Positions 57,555-64,000 of a stretch of 64,000 nt of DNA are shown in pieces. Source of the stretch: Candidatus Aminicenantes bacterium UBA6072. GTDB lineage: Bacteria; Acidobacteriota; Aminicenantia; UBA2199. Position 1 is the stretch's first letter; every line of letters begins with the position of its first letter. A model generated the notes under the pieces. It worked only from the letters and a program-made list of their open reading frames with translations. It was not told where the DNA came from and ran no database searches. The translations under genes were made by a program, and so were the position numbers. Location: NCBI GenBank assembly GCA_002436105.1, contig DIXU01000006.1:62001-126000 (forward strand). Direction: 5' to 3'.

Positions 57555-58811
57555 TTATTTCTTCTGCGCCAGGTCGATCACCTGCTGCATCACCCTCATG
57601 GCATTGCCGCCCCAGATCTTCCCGACCTGCTCCTCGGTGTAGCCGCGGCGCGCCAGCTCGATGGTGATGTTCCTCAGCTCGGTGACATCCCGGCAGTCGG
57701 CCAGGCCGCCGCCGCCGTCGAAGTCGGTGCCGATGCCCACGTGGTCGATGCCGATGAGCCTGACGATATGGTCGATGTGGTCGACGGCGTCCCTGACGTA
57801 GACCGGCGGCTGCGGGAAACGGGCCTGGATGGCGTCGTACTCCGCCTCCAGCTTGTCGCGCGCGGCCTTGTCCTTGATGCCTCCCCAGCCGCCGTAGGTC
57901 TCGTCGACCTTCTTGAAAAGCTCGGCGAACGCCTGCTCGCGCTTCGGGTTGGGCGGCGGCATCTTGACGTAGTCGTCCAGGATGCACAGCTGGATGACGC
58001 CGCCGTTCTTCTTCAGCGCCCGCAGCATGTCGTCGCTCAGGTTGCGCGGATGGTCGGACAGGGCGCGGGCGCAGGAGTGCGAGGCGATCACCGGCGCCCG
58101 GGTCAGGGCCAGCACGTCGTGAAAGGAACGGTCGGAGACGTGCGAGACGTCGATCATGACGCCCAGGTCGTTCAAGCGCCACAGCACTTGCTTCCCCCAC
58201 TCGCTCAGGCCGCGGTCCTCGGGATCGCGGCGGTCGGTCGAGGAGTCGCAGATGTCGTTGTCGGAGGTGTGGGCCAGGGTGACGTAACGCACGCCGCGCC
58301 GGTAGAAGTAATCGATCAGGCCCGGGTCGCGCCCGATGGGATAACCGTTCTCCATGCCGATGAAAATGGCGCGCTTGCCCTCTTTTTCCAGGCGCCGGGC
58401 GTCGGCGGGGGTCAGGGCCCGGCCGCAAAGGGCGGGGTATTTTTCGTACATCGCGTCCATGGCGTCCAGGATGGTGGCGGCTTTCTCCTTCGCCCGCGCA
58501 TGACCCTCCGGGGTGCGCGGACCCTGGCCGACGAAGACGGCGAAGAACGAGGCGTCGAGCCCGCCCTCCTTCATGCGCGGCAGGTCCTGGCAGCCGCTGC
58601 CGCGCTCGCCGGTCTTGTGGTATTGGCCGATATCCCAGCCTTTTTCGAGGAGCTTGAATGGAGTATCGCAATGGGTGTCGACGGTGAGCGCCCGCTCATG
58701 CCAGAGCGGGGCCTGCGCCTCCGCCCCGGTTTGGGCAAAGGCCGGGGCCATGGCGCATGCCAGCAGCGCCGCAAGGAACAGAACCTGGGCGGAAAAAGAC
58801 GTGATCTTCAT
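57555..58811 (-). CDS. Exported membrane-dipeptidase family (M19) zinc peptidase
   Basis: 418 residues with a signal peptide (1-26). The M19 TIM-barrel metal ligands are in order: VDTHCDTP (His47, Asp49), GMENGYPIG (Glu), VMIDVSHVSD (His), VIASHSCARAL (His) and GIGTDFDGGGG (Asp). The enzyme would cleave dipeptides, often with a C-terminal D-residue, in the periplasm. Full length for the family, ending MRVMQQVIDLAQ. The start is MKITSF at 58811. The gene is divergent from serS, from which it is separated by about 100 bp. Confidence 0.9.
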   Translation of the reverse strand: MKITSFSAQVLFLAALLACAMAPAFAQTGAEAQAPLWHERALTVDTHCDTPFKLLEKGWDIGQYHKTGERGSGCQDLPRMKEGGLDASFFAVFVGQGPRTPEGHARAKEKAATILDAMDAMYEKYPALCGRALTPADARRLEKEGKRAIFIGMENGYPIGRDPGLIDYFYRRGVRYVTLAHTSDNDICDSSTDRRDPEDRGLSEWGKQVLWRLNDLGVMIDVSHVSDRSFHDVLALTRAPVIASHSCARALSDHPRNLSDDMLRALKKNGGVIQLCILDDYVKMPPPNPKREQAFAELFKKVDETYGGWGGIKDKAARDKLEAEYDAIQARFPQPPVYVRDAVDHIDHIVRLIGIDHVGIGTDFDGGGGLADCRDVTELRNITIELARRGYTEEQVGKIWGGNAMRVMQQVIDLAQKK

Positions 58812-58879
58812 GGTGCACCTCAGGCGCTTATACTGAAAAAGAACGTCTTTGGTTTGCTTTTCCGGCGGCAAAAGGTGTT

Positions 58880-58908
58880 TTGCGCAAAAAAAGCCGTTGT
58901 GCTATAAT
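58880..58908 (+). promoter_or_regulatory. serS promoter
   Basis: TTGCGC (58880-58885), 17-bp spacer, TATAAT (58903-58908). The ATG at 58916 starts seven bases later, without a ribosome site, so the transcript should be leaderless. Confidence 0.65.
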
Positions 58909-58915
58909 TTTTGCC

Positions 58916-60181
58916 ATGCTGGACACTCATTTCATCCGCAACAATCTGGAGCTGGTCAAGAAAAAGGTCGAGGCCAAGGGCGTCCCCTTCGCCGAGGACC
59001 GCTTCAGCGGCCTGGACCTGCGCCGGCGCCAGATCCTGTCCCGCAGCGAGGAACTGAAGAGCCGCAAGAACAAGCTGGCCAAGGAGACGGGATACCTCAA
59101 GAAAAGCGGCGCCCCGACACGCGAATTGGAGCTGCAGTCCATCGAGCTCACCAAGCAGATCTCGCGTTGCGAAGAGGAGTTGGAGACCCTCGAGGCTGAA
59201 TTCCAGGAGTTCCTGCTCGGCATTCCCAACCTGTTCCACGATTCGGTGCCGGTGGGCCATGACGCCGGCGCCAACGAAGTGGTGCGCGAGTGGGGCGACA
59301 AGCCGGAATTCGACTTCACTCCGCGCCCGCACTGGGAACTGGGCGAGTCCGCCGGCACCCTCGACTTCACCCGCGCCGCCAAGATATCGGGCTCGCGCTT
59401 CGCCGTCTACTTCGACGGCCTGGCCAAGCTGGAGCGGGTGTTGATCCAGTTCATGCTCGAATGCCACACCGGCGAGCGCGGCTACCGCGAGGTGCTGCCG
59501 CCCTTCCTGGTCAACGAGGCCAGCCTGATCGGCACCGGCAACCTGCCCAAATTCAAGGCGGACCTGTTCAAGATCGAGGACTACAACCTCTACCTGGCCC
59601 CCACCGCCGAGGTGCCGCTGACCAACATCCACCGCGACGAGACCCTGGACCAGGACCAGCTGCCGCTCAAGTACGTGGCCTACACCCCCTGCTTCCGCAG
59701 CGAGGCCGGCTCGCACGGCAAGGACATCCGCGGCCTGGTGCGCCTGCACCAGTTCAACAAGGTCGAGCTGCTCAAGTTCGCCGATCCCGCGCGCTCCTAC
59801 CTGGAACTGGAGGAGCTGACCGCCGACGCCGAGTCGATCCTGCGCAAGCTCGGGCTGCCTTTCCGCACCATGGCCCTGTGCAGCGGCGACCTGTCATTCT
59901 CCTCCGCCAAGACCTACGACATCGAGGTCTGGATGCCGGAGCGCCGAGCCTACCTGGAGATCTCCTCCTGCTCCAATTTCGAGAGTTTCCAGGCGCGGCG
60001 GGCTCACATCAAGTACAAGGGCCGCGACGGCAGGAAGGATTTCGTGCACACGCTGAATGGCTCGGGCCTGGCCGTCGGCCGCACCGTGGCCGCCATCATG
60101 GAGAACTACCAGACCGCCGAGGGCCGCGTGCGCATCCCCGAGGCCCTGCGCCCCTACTTCCCCGGCCGCGAGCTGCTCTAA
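58916..60181 (+). CDS. serS: Seryl-tRNA synthetase
   Basis: A 421-residue class II synthetase charging tRNA-Ser. The N-terminal coiled-coil arm (about 25-100; LVKKKVEAKGVPFAEDRF, ETGYLKKSGAPTRELELQ) grips the tRNA's long variable arm. The core has motif 2 at YTPCFRSEAGSHGKDIRGLV, then FNKVELLKF, and motif 3 at YLEISSCSNFESFQARR followed by LNGSGLAVGRTVAAIMENYQ. Full length. The stop overlaps the pilC start by one base (TAATG), so serS leads a pilus operon, an unusual pairing. Expressed from a leaderless promoter. Confidence 0.97.
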   Translation: MLDTHFIRNNLELVKKKVEAKGVPFAEDRFSGLDLRRRQILSRSEELKSRKNKLAKETGYLKKSGAPTRELELQSIELTKQISRCEEELETLEAEFQEFLLGIPNLFHDSVPVGHDAGANEVVREWGDKPEFDFTPRPHWELGESAGTLDFTRAAKISGSRFAVYFDGLAKLERVLIQFMLECHTGERGYREVLPPFLVNEASLIGTGNLPKFKADLFKIEDYNLYLAPTAEVPLTNIHRDETLDQDQLPLKYVAYTPCFRSEAGSHGKDIRGLVRLHQFNKVELLKFADPARSYLELEELTADAESILRKLGLPFRTMALCSGDLSFSSAKTYDIEVWMPERRAYLEISSCSNFESFQARRAHIKYKGRDGRKDFVHTLNGSGLAVGRTVAAIMENYQTAEGRVRIPEALRPYFPGRELL

Positions 60182-61389
60182 TGCCTTATTTCAAGTGCAC
60201 CCTGGTCGACGAGCAGGGACACTTCCAGGCGCGCGAGTACTACGCCGAGAGCCGCGGCGAGCTCAGCCAGTCACTGGCCGGCCTGGATGAGAAGCTGGTC
60301 GCGGTGCAGCGGCTGTGGTTCAAGGGCTTCTCCCTCCACAAGCTCTTCCGGCACAAGATCGGCGCCACCGAGTTCCTGCTGTTCAACCAGGAGATGATCA
60401 TCCTGCTCAAGGCCGGCATTCCCGTGATCCGCGCCATGGAGATCATCGTCCAGAACACCCCATTCGGCGTGCTGCGCGAGGTCCTGACCAAGGCCGCCGG
60501 AAACATCCGCAACGGCATGCAGATCTCCGAGGCCTTCTCGTCGCGGCAGATCCCCTTCTCCAGGATCTACCGCGCCTCGCTGCTGGCCGGCGAGCGCAGC
60601 GGCCACCTGGAGCAGGTGCTGGAGAAGTTCAACGTCTACCTGGGCAAGATCAGCAACCTGCGCCGCAAGATCGTCAGCGGCCTGACCTACCCGGTCATCC
60701 TGCTGGTGTTCATGATCGCCATGGTGCTGGTGATCGCCGTCTATGTCATCCCCCGCTTCTCCTCCTTTTTCAGCGACATGGACGCCGAGCTGCCGGCCGT
60801 GACCCTGTTCTTCATGACCGCCACCCAGTTCCTGCGCGACAACCTCCTGCCCGTCAGCGCCGTCCTGCTCCTGGCCTATGCCGGCATCCGCCTGCTGGAG
60901 CGCCTGAATCCCAGGGTGACGCTCCTCGACCAGGCCAAGCTGAAGACCCCCTTCCTGGGCCGCATCGCCCACGAGAACGCCATCGCCGTTTTCGCCCGCA
61001 CGCTGTCGATCCTGATCTCGGGCGGCATCCCCGTGCCCGAGTCGGCCGAGATCGCGGTAGAGACCTTCGCCAACCGTTTCCACTATGCCCAGGTGCGCGC
61101 GATGCCGGAAAAGATCCGCCAGGGCAACCTGCTGTCGGCCGTGCTGCAGGAGATCGCTATCATGCCGCGCATCCTGGTCGAGATGGTGCGCGTCGGCGAG
61201 ACCTCGGGCAACCTGACGATCGTGCTGGATGAGAGCGCCGACTACTACGAGCGCTCCCTGGACAGCCGCATCAACACGTTGATTTCGCTGATCGAACCTG
61301 TTATAATCATCGGCCTGGGTATGGTGATCGCCTTGATGCTTGTTTCCGTTTACTTGCCGATATTCAGCACCGTTAGGGTCATTCAATGA
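60181..61389 (+). CDS. pilC: Type IV pilus/type II secretion inner-membrane protein PilC (GspF)
   Basis: 402 residues. Two GspF cytoplasmic domains are present (about 55-170 and 255-370): FLLFNQEMIILLKAGIPVIRAM with SFLLAGERSG-type block ASLLAGERSGHLEQVL, and its repeat VFARTLSILISGGIPVPES with MVRVGETSGNLTIVLD. Three membrane helices lie between and after them (YPVILLVFMIAMVLVIAVYV; LLPVSAVLLLAYAGI; EPVIIIGLGMVIALMLVSVY). The protein is the platform that couples the PilB motor to pilin assembly. It starts on the last base of serS and overlaps pilB by four bases. Confidence 0.9.
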   Translation: MPYFKCTLVDEQGHFQAREYYAESRGELSQSLAGLDEKLVAVQRLWFKGFSLHKLFRHKIGATEFLLFNQEMIILLKAGIPVIRAMEIIVQNTPFGVLREVLTKAAGNIRNGMQISEAFSSRQIPFSRIYRASLLAGERSGHLEQVLEKFNVYLGKISNLRRKIVSGLTYPVILLVFMIAMVLVIAVYVIPRFSSFFSDMDAELPAVTLFFMTATQFLRDNLLPVSAVLLLAYAGIRLLERLNPRVTLLDQAKLKTPFLGRIAHENAIAVFARTLSILISGGIPVPESAEIAVETFANRFHYAQVRAMPEKIRQGNLLSAVLQEIAIMPRILVEMVRVGETSGNLTIVLDESADYYERSLDSRINTLISLIEPVIIIGLGMVIALMLVSVYLPIFSTVRVIQ

Positions 61390-62933
61390 AGAAATCCATC
61401 CACATCGCCGACGTCAAGATCGATTATGCCCTGCTGGCGCGCTTCCCGGCAGAATTCCTGATCAAGAACCTTTTCTTTCCCATCGAGGAGAGCAACGGCA
61501 GCATCTCGGTGGCCATGCCCGATCCCGACAACCTCGACAAGATCGGCATGATCGAGAACTTCACCCAGAAAAAGGTCGTCCCCTTCCTGGCCAACCGCGA
61601 CGAGCTGGAGAAGTTCCTGAAGAAGAGCGACACTTACACCAAGGTGCTGCGCGGCAAGACCGAGACCTTCGCCCTGAAAAAGAGCGCCGCGACGGAGACC
61701 GACGACGAGGACGTCGTCACCATCGAGAGCATCACCGAGAGCGAGGAGGACGACTCGGTCATCAAGCTGCTCAACAACATCATCCTGACGGCGGTGAACA
61801 AGAAGGCCTCCGACATCCACATCGAGATCAGCGGCGAAGCCCTGGTCATCAAGTACCGCATCGACGGCATCCTGCATCAGATCATGGAGCCGCTGGACAG
61901 CTCCTTCCACTCCTTCCTGCTCACCCGGCTCAAGGTCATCTCCGAGCTGGACATCGCCGAGAAGCGCATCCCCCAGGACGGCCGCTTCCGCATGAAATTC
62001 AAGCAGAAGACCATCGACTTCCGCGTCTCGATCATGCCCGGCATCTACGGCGAGAACGCCGTCATCCGCATCCTGGACCGCGAGATGATCACCGAGAACA
62101 TCGGCGAGCTGAAGCTGAGCCAGCTGGGCTTCTCCCCAGACATCCTGGAGAAGATCAACTACTACATCCGCCAGCCCTACGGCATGTTCCTGGTCACGGG
62201 GCCGACCGGCAGCGGCAAGACCACCACGCTCTATGCGGCGCTCAACGAGATCAAGGACCCGGCCGACAAGATCATCACCATCGAGGACCCGGTCGAGTAC
62301 CAGGTCGAGGGCATCATCCAGATCCCGGTCAACGAGAAGAAAGGGCTGACCTTCGCCCGTGGCCTGCGCTCCATCCTGCGCCACGACCCCGACAAGATCA
62401 TGGTCGGCGAGATCCGCGACCCGGAGACGGCGCAGATCGCCATCCAGTCGGCCCTGACCGGCCACCTGGTGTTCACCACCGTCCACGCCAACAACGTCTT
62501 CGACGTCCTGGGCCGCTTCATCCACATGGGTATCGACACCTACAGCTTCATTTCGGCCTTGAATTGCATCGCCGCCCAGCGCCTGGTGCGCGTTCTCTGC
62601 CCCTTGTGCAAGAGGCCGGCTACCCTGGGCAAGGCCGACCTGGCCTACAACCGCGTCGACAAGAACTTCTTTACCCAGCCCGTCTACCGCGCCGCGGGCT
62701 GCGAGGAATGCTCCGGGCTGGGCTATTCCGGCCGCACGGCCATCGGCGAGATCCTGGAGCTGACCGATGAGGTCAAGGAGATGATCCTGGCCAAGAAGCC
62801 GACCTCCGAGATCAAGAAAGTGGCCATGGAGCAGGGGATGGTCCCCATCCGCCGCAACGGCCTGGCGCGCGTCAAGGCCGGTGTCACCTCCATCGAGGAG
62901 CTGAACCGGGTAACGGTCAAGGAATGGGTCTGA
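61386..62933 (+). CDS. pilB: Type IV pilus assembly ATPase PilB (GspE)
   Basis: 515 residues. An N-terminal acidic segment (ETDDEDVVTIESITESEEDD) takes the place of the usual long N1 domain, followed by ASDIHIE, YRIDGIL and RIPQDGRF. Walker A GPTGSGKT is at 272-279, then TIEDPVEYQVEGIIQIPVNE, RSILRHDPDKIMVGEIRDPE (Walker B and Asp box), LTGHLVFTTVHAN (His box) and the CPLC...CEEC zinc knuckle (GYSGRTAIGEIL). It powers pilin polymerisation or type II export. It overlaps pilC by four bases and the next gene by ten. Confidence 0.95.
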   Translation: MKKSIHIADVKIDYALLARFPAEFLIKNLFFPIEESNGSISVAMPDPDNLDKIGMIENFTQKKVVPFLANRDELEKFLKKSDTYTKVLRGKTETFALKKSAATETDDEDVVTIESITESEEDDSVIKLLNNIILTAVNKKASDIHIEISGEALVIKYRIDGILHQIMEPLDSSFHSFLLTRLKVISELDIAEKRIPQDGRFRMKFKQKTIDFRVSIMPGIYGENAVIRILDREMITENIGELKLSQLGFSPDILEKINYYIRQPYGMFLVTGPTGSGKTTTLYAALNEIKDPADKIITIEDPVEYQVEGIIQIPVNEKKGLTFARGLRSILRHDPDKIMVGEIRDPETAQIAIQSALTGHLVFTTVHANNVFDVLGRFIHMGIDTYSFISALNCIAAQRLVRVLCPLCKRPATLGKADLAYNRVDKNFFTQPVYRAAGCEECSGLGYSGRTAIGEILELTDEVKEMILAKKPTSEIKKVAMEQGMVPIRRNGLARVKAGVTSIEELNRVTVKEWV

Positions 62934-63739
62934 GCGATCTCTTCCTCCCCCAGCGACTGCCGCGCCAGATCGTGTTCGCCGGCGACCGCCACGCCGAGAC
63001 GTTCCTGCTGCGGGGCAGACGGATCGCCGGCCGCTCCGCCTTCGCGGGCCCGGCGCTGGCCGAGGGCGACGGCTGGGAGGCGGCCCTGGCCGCGCTGCGT
63101 CCCGAGGCGACCGGCGTCGTCTTCAACGCCTCGCCTTTCATTTTCAATTTCTTCGAATTCGACAAGCTGCCCTGGCAGCGCCAGGCGCTGCGCGAACTGG
63201 TGGACTGGCGGCTGCAAAAAATTTTCCCGGAGGACATCGCCGCCTACGATCACCGCTTCTTCCGGCTGGACCGGAAGCGCGTCCTCTCCATCCTGGTGCG
63301 GCGTTCGCTCCTGGAGCGCATCGAGGCCGCTTTCGCCGGAAAGGAAATTCCCCTGACCTACATCGGAAGTTCCACGATGGAGATCCTGGCCCGCGCCCGC
63401 CGGGCCAAGTCCGCGCCCGACTTCTTTATCGAACGCGACGGCGCCGGCTGCACCCTGGCTTTCCTGGAACGGCGGCGCCCCGTCTACATCCGCAAGTTCA
63501 GGAACGTCTCCGCTGCCGACACCGTCAGCGAGATCGGCAAAACCGTGGCTTTTGTCCGCAGCCAGTACGGAATCGACCCTCGCCGCTACTGGCTCCACGA
63601 TCACCTGGGCGATGAGTCGGCGACGGCCGTCGAGGCGGCACTGAAGGCCGTTCCGGACGAGGAAACCGCGGGCGGCGGCGAGTATTCACGCCTGCCCCTG
63701 GGCCCCGGCGCCGCGCCGCATATTCCCGGCTGCTCATGA
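62924..63739 (+). CDS. PilM/GspL-like actin-fold pilus protein
   Basis: 271 residues. The gene starts within the last codons of pilB and ends overlapping the next start (ATGA). It lacks catalytic motifs but shows the alternating strands of the PilM/GspL actin-like fold: GVVFNASPFIFNFFEF, LVDWRLQKIFPEDIAAYDHR, VLSILVRRSLLERIEAAF, DFFIERDGAGCTLAFLERR and TVAFVRSQYGIDPRRYWL. PilM binds the short PilN tail inside the cytoplasm. The first phosphate loop of actin-like ATPases is not recognisable. Context supports the call more than sequence. Confidence 0.7.
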   Translation: MGLSDLFLPQRLPRQIVFAGDRHAETFLLRGRRIAGRSAFAGPALAEGDGWEAALAALRPEATGVVFNASPFIFNFFEFDKLPWQRQALRELVDWRLQKIFPEDIAAYDHRFFRLDRKRVLSILVRRSLLERIEAAFAGKEIPLTYIGSSTMEILARARRAKSAPDFFIERDGAGCTLAFLERRRPVYIRKFRNVSAADTVSEIGKTVAFVRSQYGIDPRRYWLHDHLGDESATAVEAALKAVPDEETAGGGEYSRLPLGPGAAPHIPGCS

Positions 63740-64000
63740 ACAAGCTCGCCTACAACCTCGCCCGCTCGCCCCAGGTGGACCGCCTGCGCTTCGCCCTGCG
63801 CGCCGCCCTGCTGTTCCTGCTGGCCGTTCTGCTGGGCATCCTGGCCGCGGCCAACCTGGCCGAATGGGGCGGCCGGGCCCGCCGCGACGTCGAGGAGGCC
63901 GGCACCGGCCGGCGCCAGCTGCAAACTTTGGCCGCTGAGAGCAGTCGCTTGCGCCGGGAGATCGAAACCTGGAAAAAGTCCCGCGGCGGCCAGCTGGCGC
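63736..64000 (+). CDS. PilN-like pilus protein (3' end cut off)
   Basis: The first 88 residues are in the window. A short cytoplasmic start (MNKLAYNLARSPQVDRLRF), one membrane helix (ALRAALLFLLAVLLGILAAANLA) and a coiled coil (RRQLQTLAAESSRLRREIET). NxARxP near the start resembles the NLLP-type segment by which PilN contacts PilM. It overlaps the PilM-like gene by four bases; the periplasmic domain lies beyond the edge. Confidence 0.6.
   Translation, partial: MNKLAYNLARSPQVDRLRFALRAALLFLLAVLLGILAAANLAEWGGRARRDVEEAGTGRRQLQTLAAESSRLRREIETWKKSRGGQLA

Overview
The window is most consistent with a high-GC, Gram-negative-type bacterium of the Acidobacteriota/Aminicenantota sort. This is inferred from the many exported PD40/TolB-like and S41-type proteins, the lipoproteins and the type IV pilus genes. 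No rRNA or other phylogenetic marker was examined beyond serS and rmuC, so the assignment is tentative. I saw no tRNA or rRNA gene, CRISPR array, prophage or intact transposase.

Region 1 (1-27.9 kb) has every gene on the + strand. It is an island of exported, paralogous, recombined proteins. Families present are MBL-fold hydrolases, PD40 beta-propellers, S41 proteases, isochorismatase-like hydrolases, NTF2/SnoaL-like proteins, ankyrin proteins, LolA-like proteins, a serine hydrolase, a retropepsin-PDZ protein, an amidohydrolase and an esterase-TPR protein. Almost every gene begins with a signal peptide or lipobox. Modules recur in different combinations: ankyrin + glycosyltransferase-like; ankyrin + PD40 + DJ-1 + NTF2; MBL + PD40. 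Segments of 360-890 bp are duplicated. The PD40 3' end and a short leader recur between genes as relics. An AT-rich block (about 15.7-21.5 kb) inside it looks imported.

Region 2 (28-35.8 kb) holds a beta-helix lipoprotein, an LUD-domain/GNAT/phosphoesterase run, a second S41 protease, an AEC transporter and an internally duplicated membrane protein. The last is preceded by a fragment of an RDD-family gene whose intact copy lies 1.5 kb away.

Region 3 (36-43.4 kb, mainly - strand) is dominated by a purine/molybdenum hydroxylase operon: membrane protein, XdhA-like FAD/2Fe-2S subunit, XdhB-like Mo subunit and a YgeY-type hydrolase.

Region 4 (43.5-58.8 kb) contains yjbQ, a membrane spermidine-synthase-like protein, an EamA transporter, a nucleotide salvage operon (beta-grasp protein, 5'-nucleotidase, tdk), a nucleoside deaminase, a thioredoxin-TPR protein, a P-loop protein with an OPA/MFS transporter, rmuC, a LiaF-like membrane protein and an M19 dipeptidase. 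The gaps are filled with a characteristic patchwork of short repeats.

Region 5 (58.9-64 kb) is serS followed by overlapping pilus/type II secretion genes (pilC, pilB, pilM-like, pilN-like). Several genes have a -10 box only 6-9 nt before the start codon, which suggests leaderless mRNAs.
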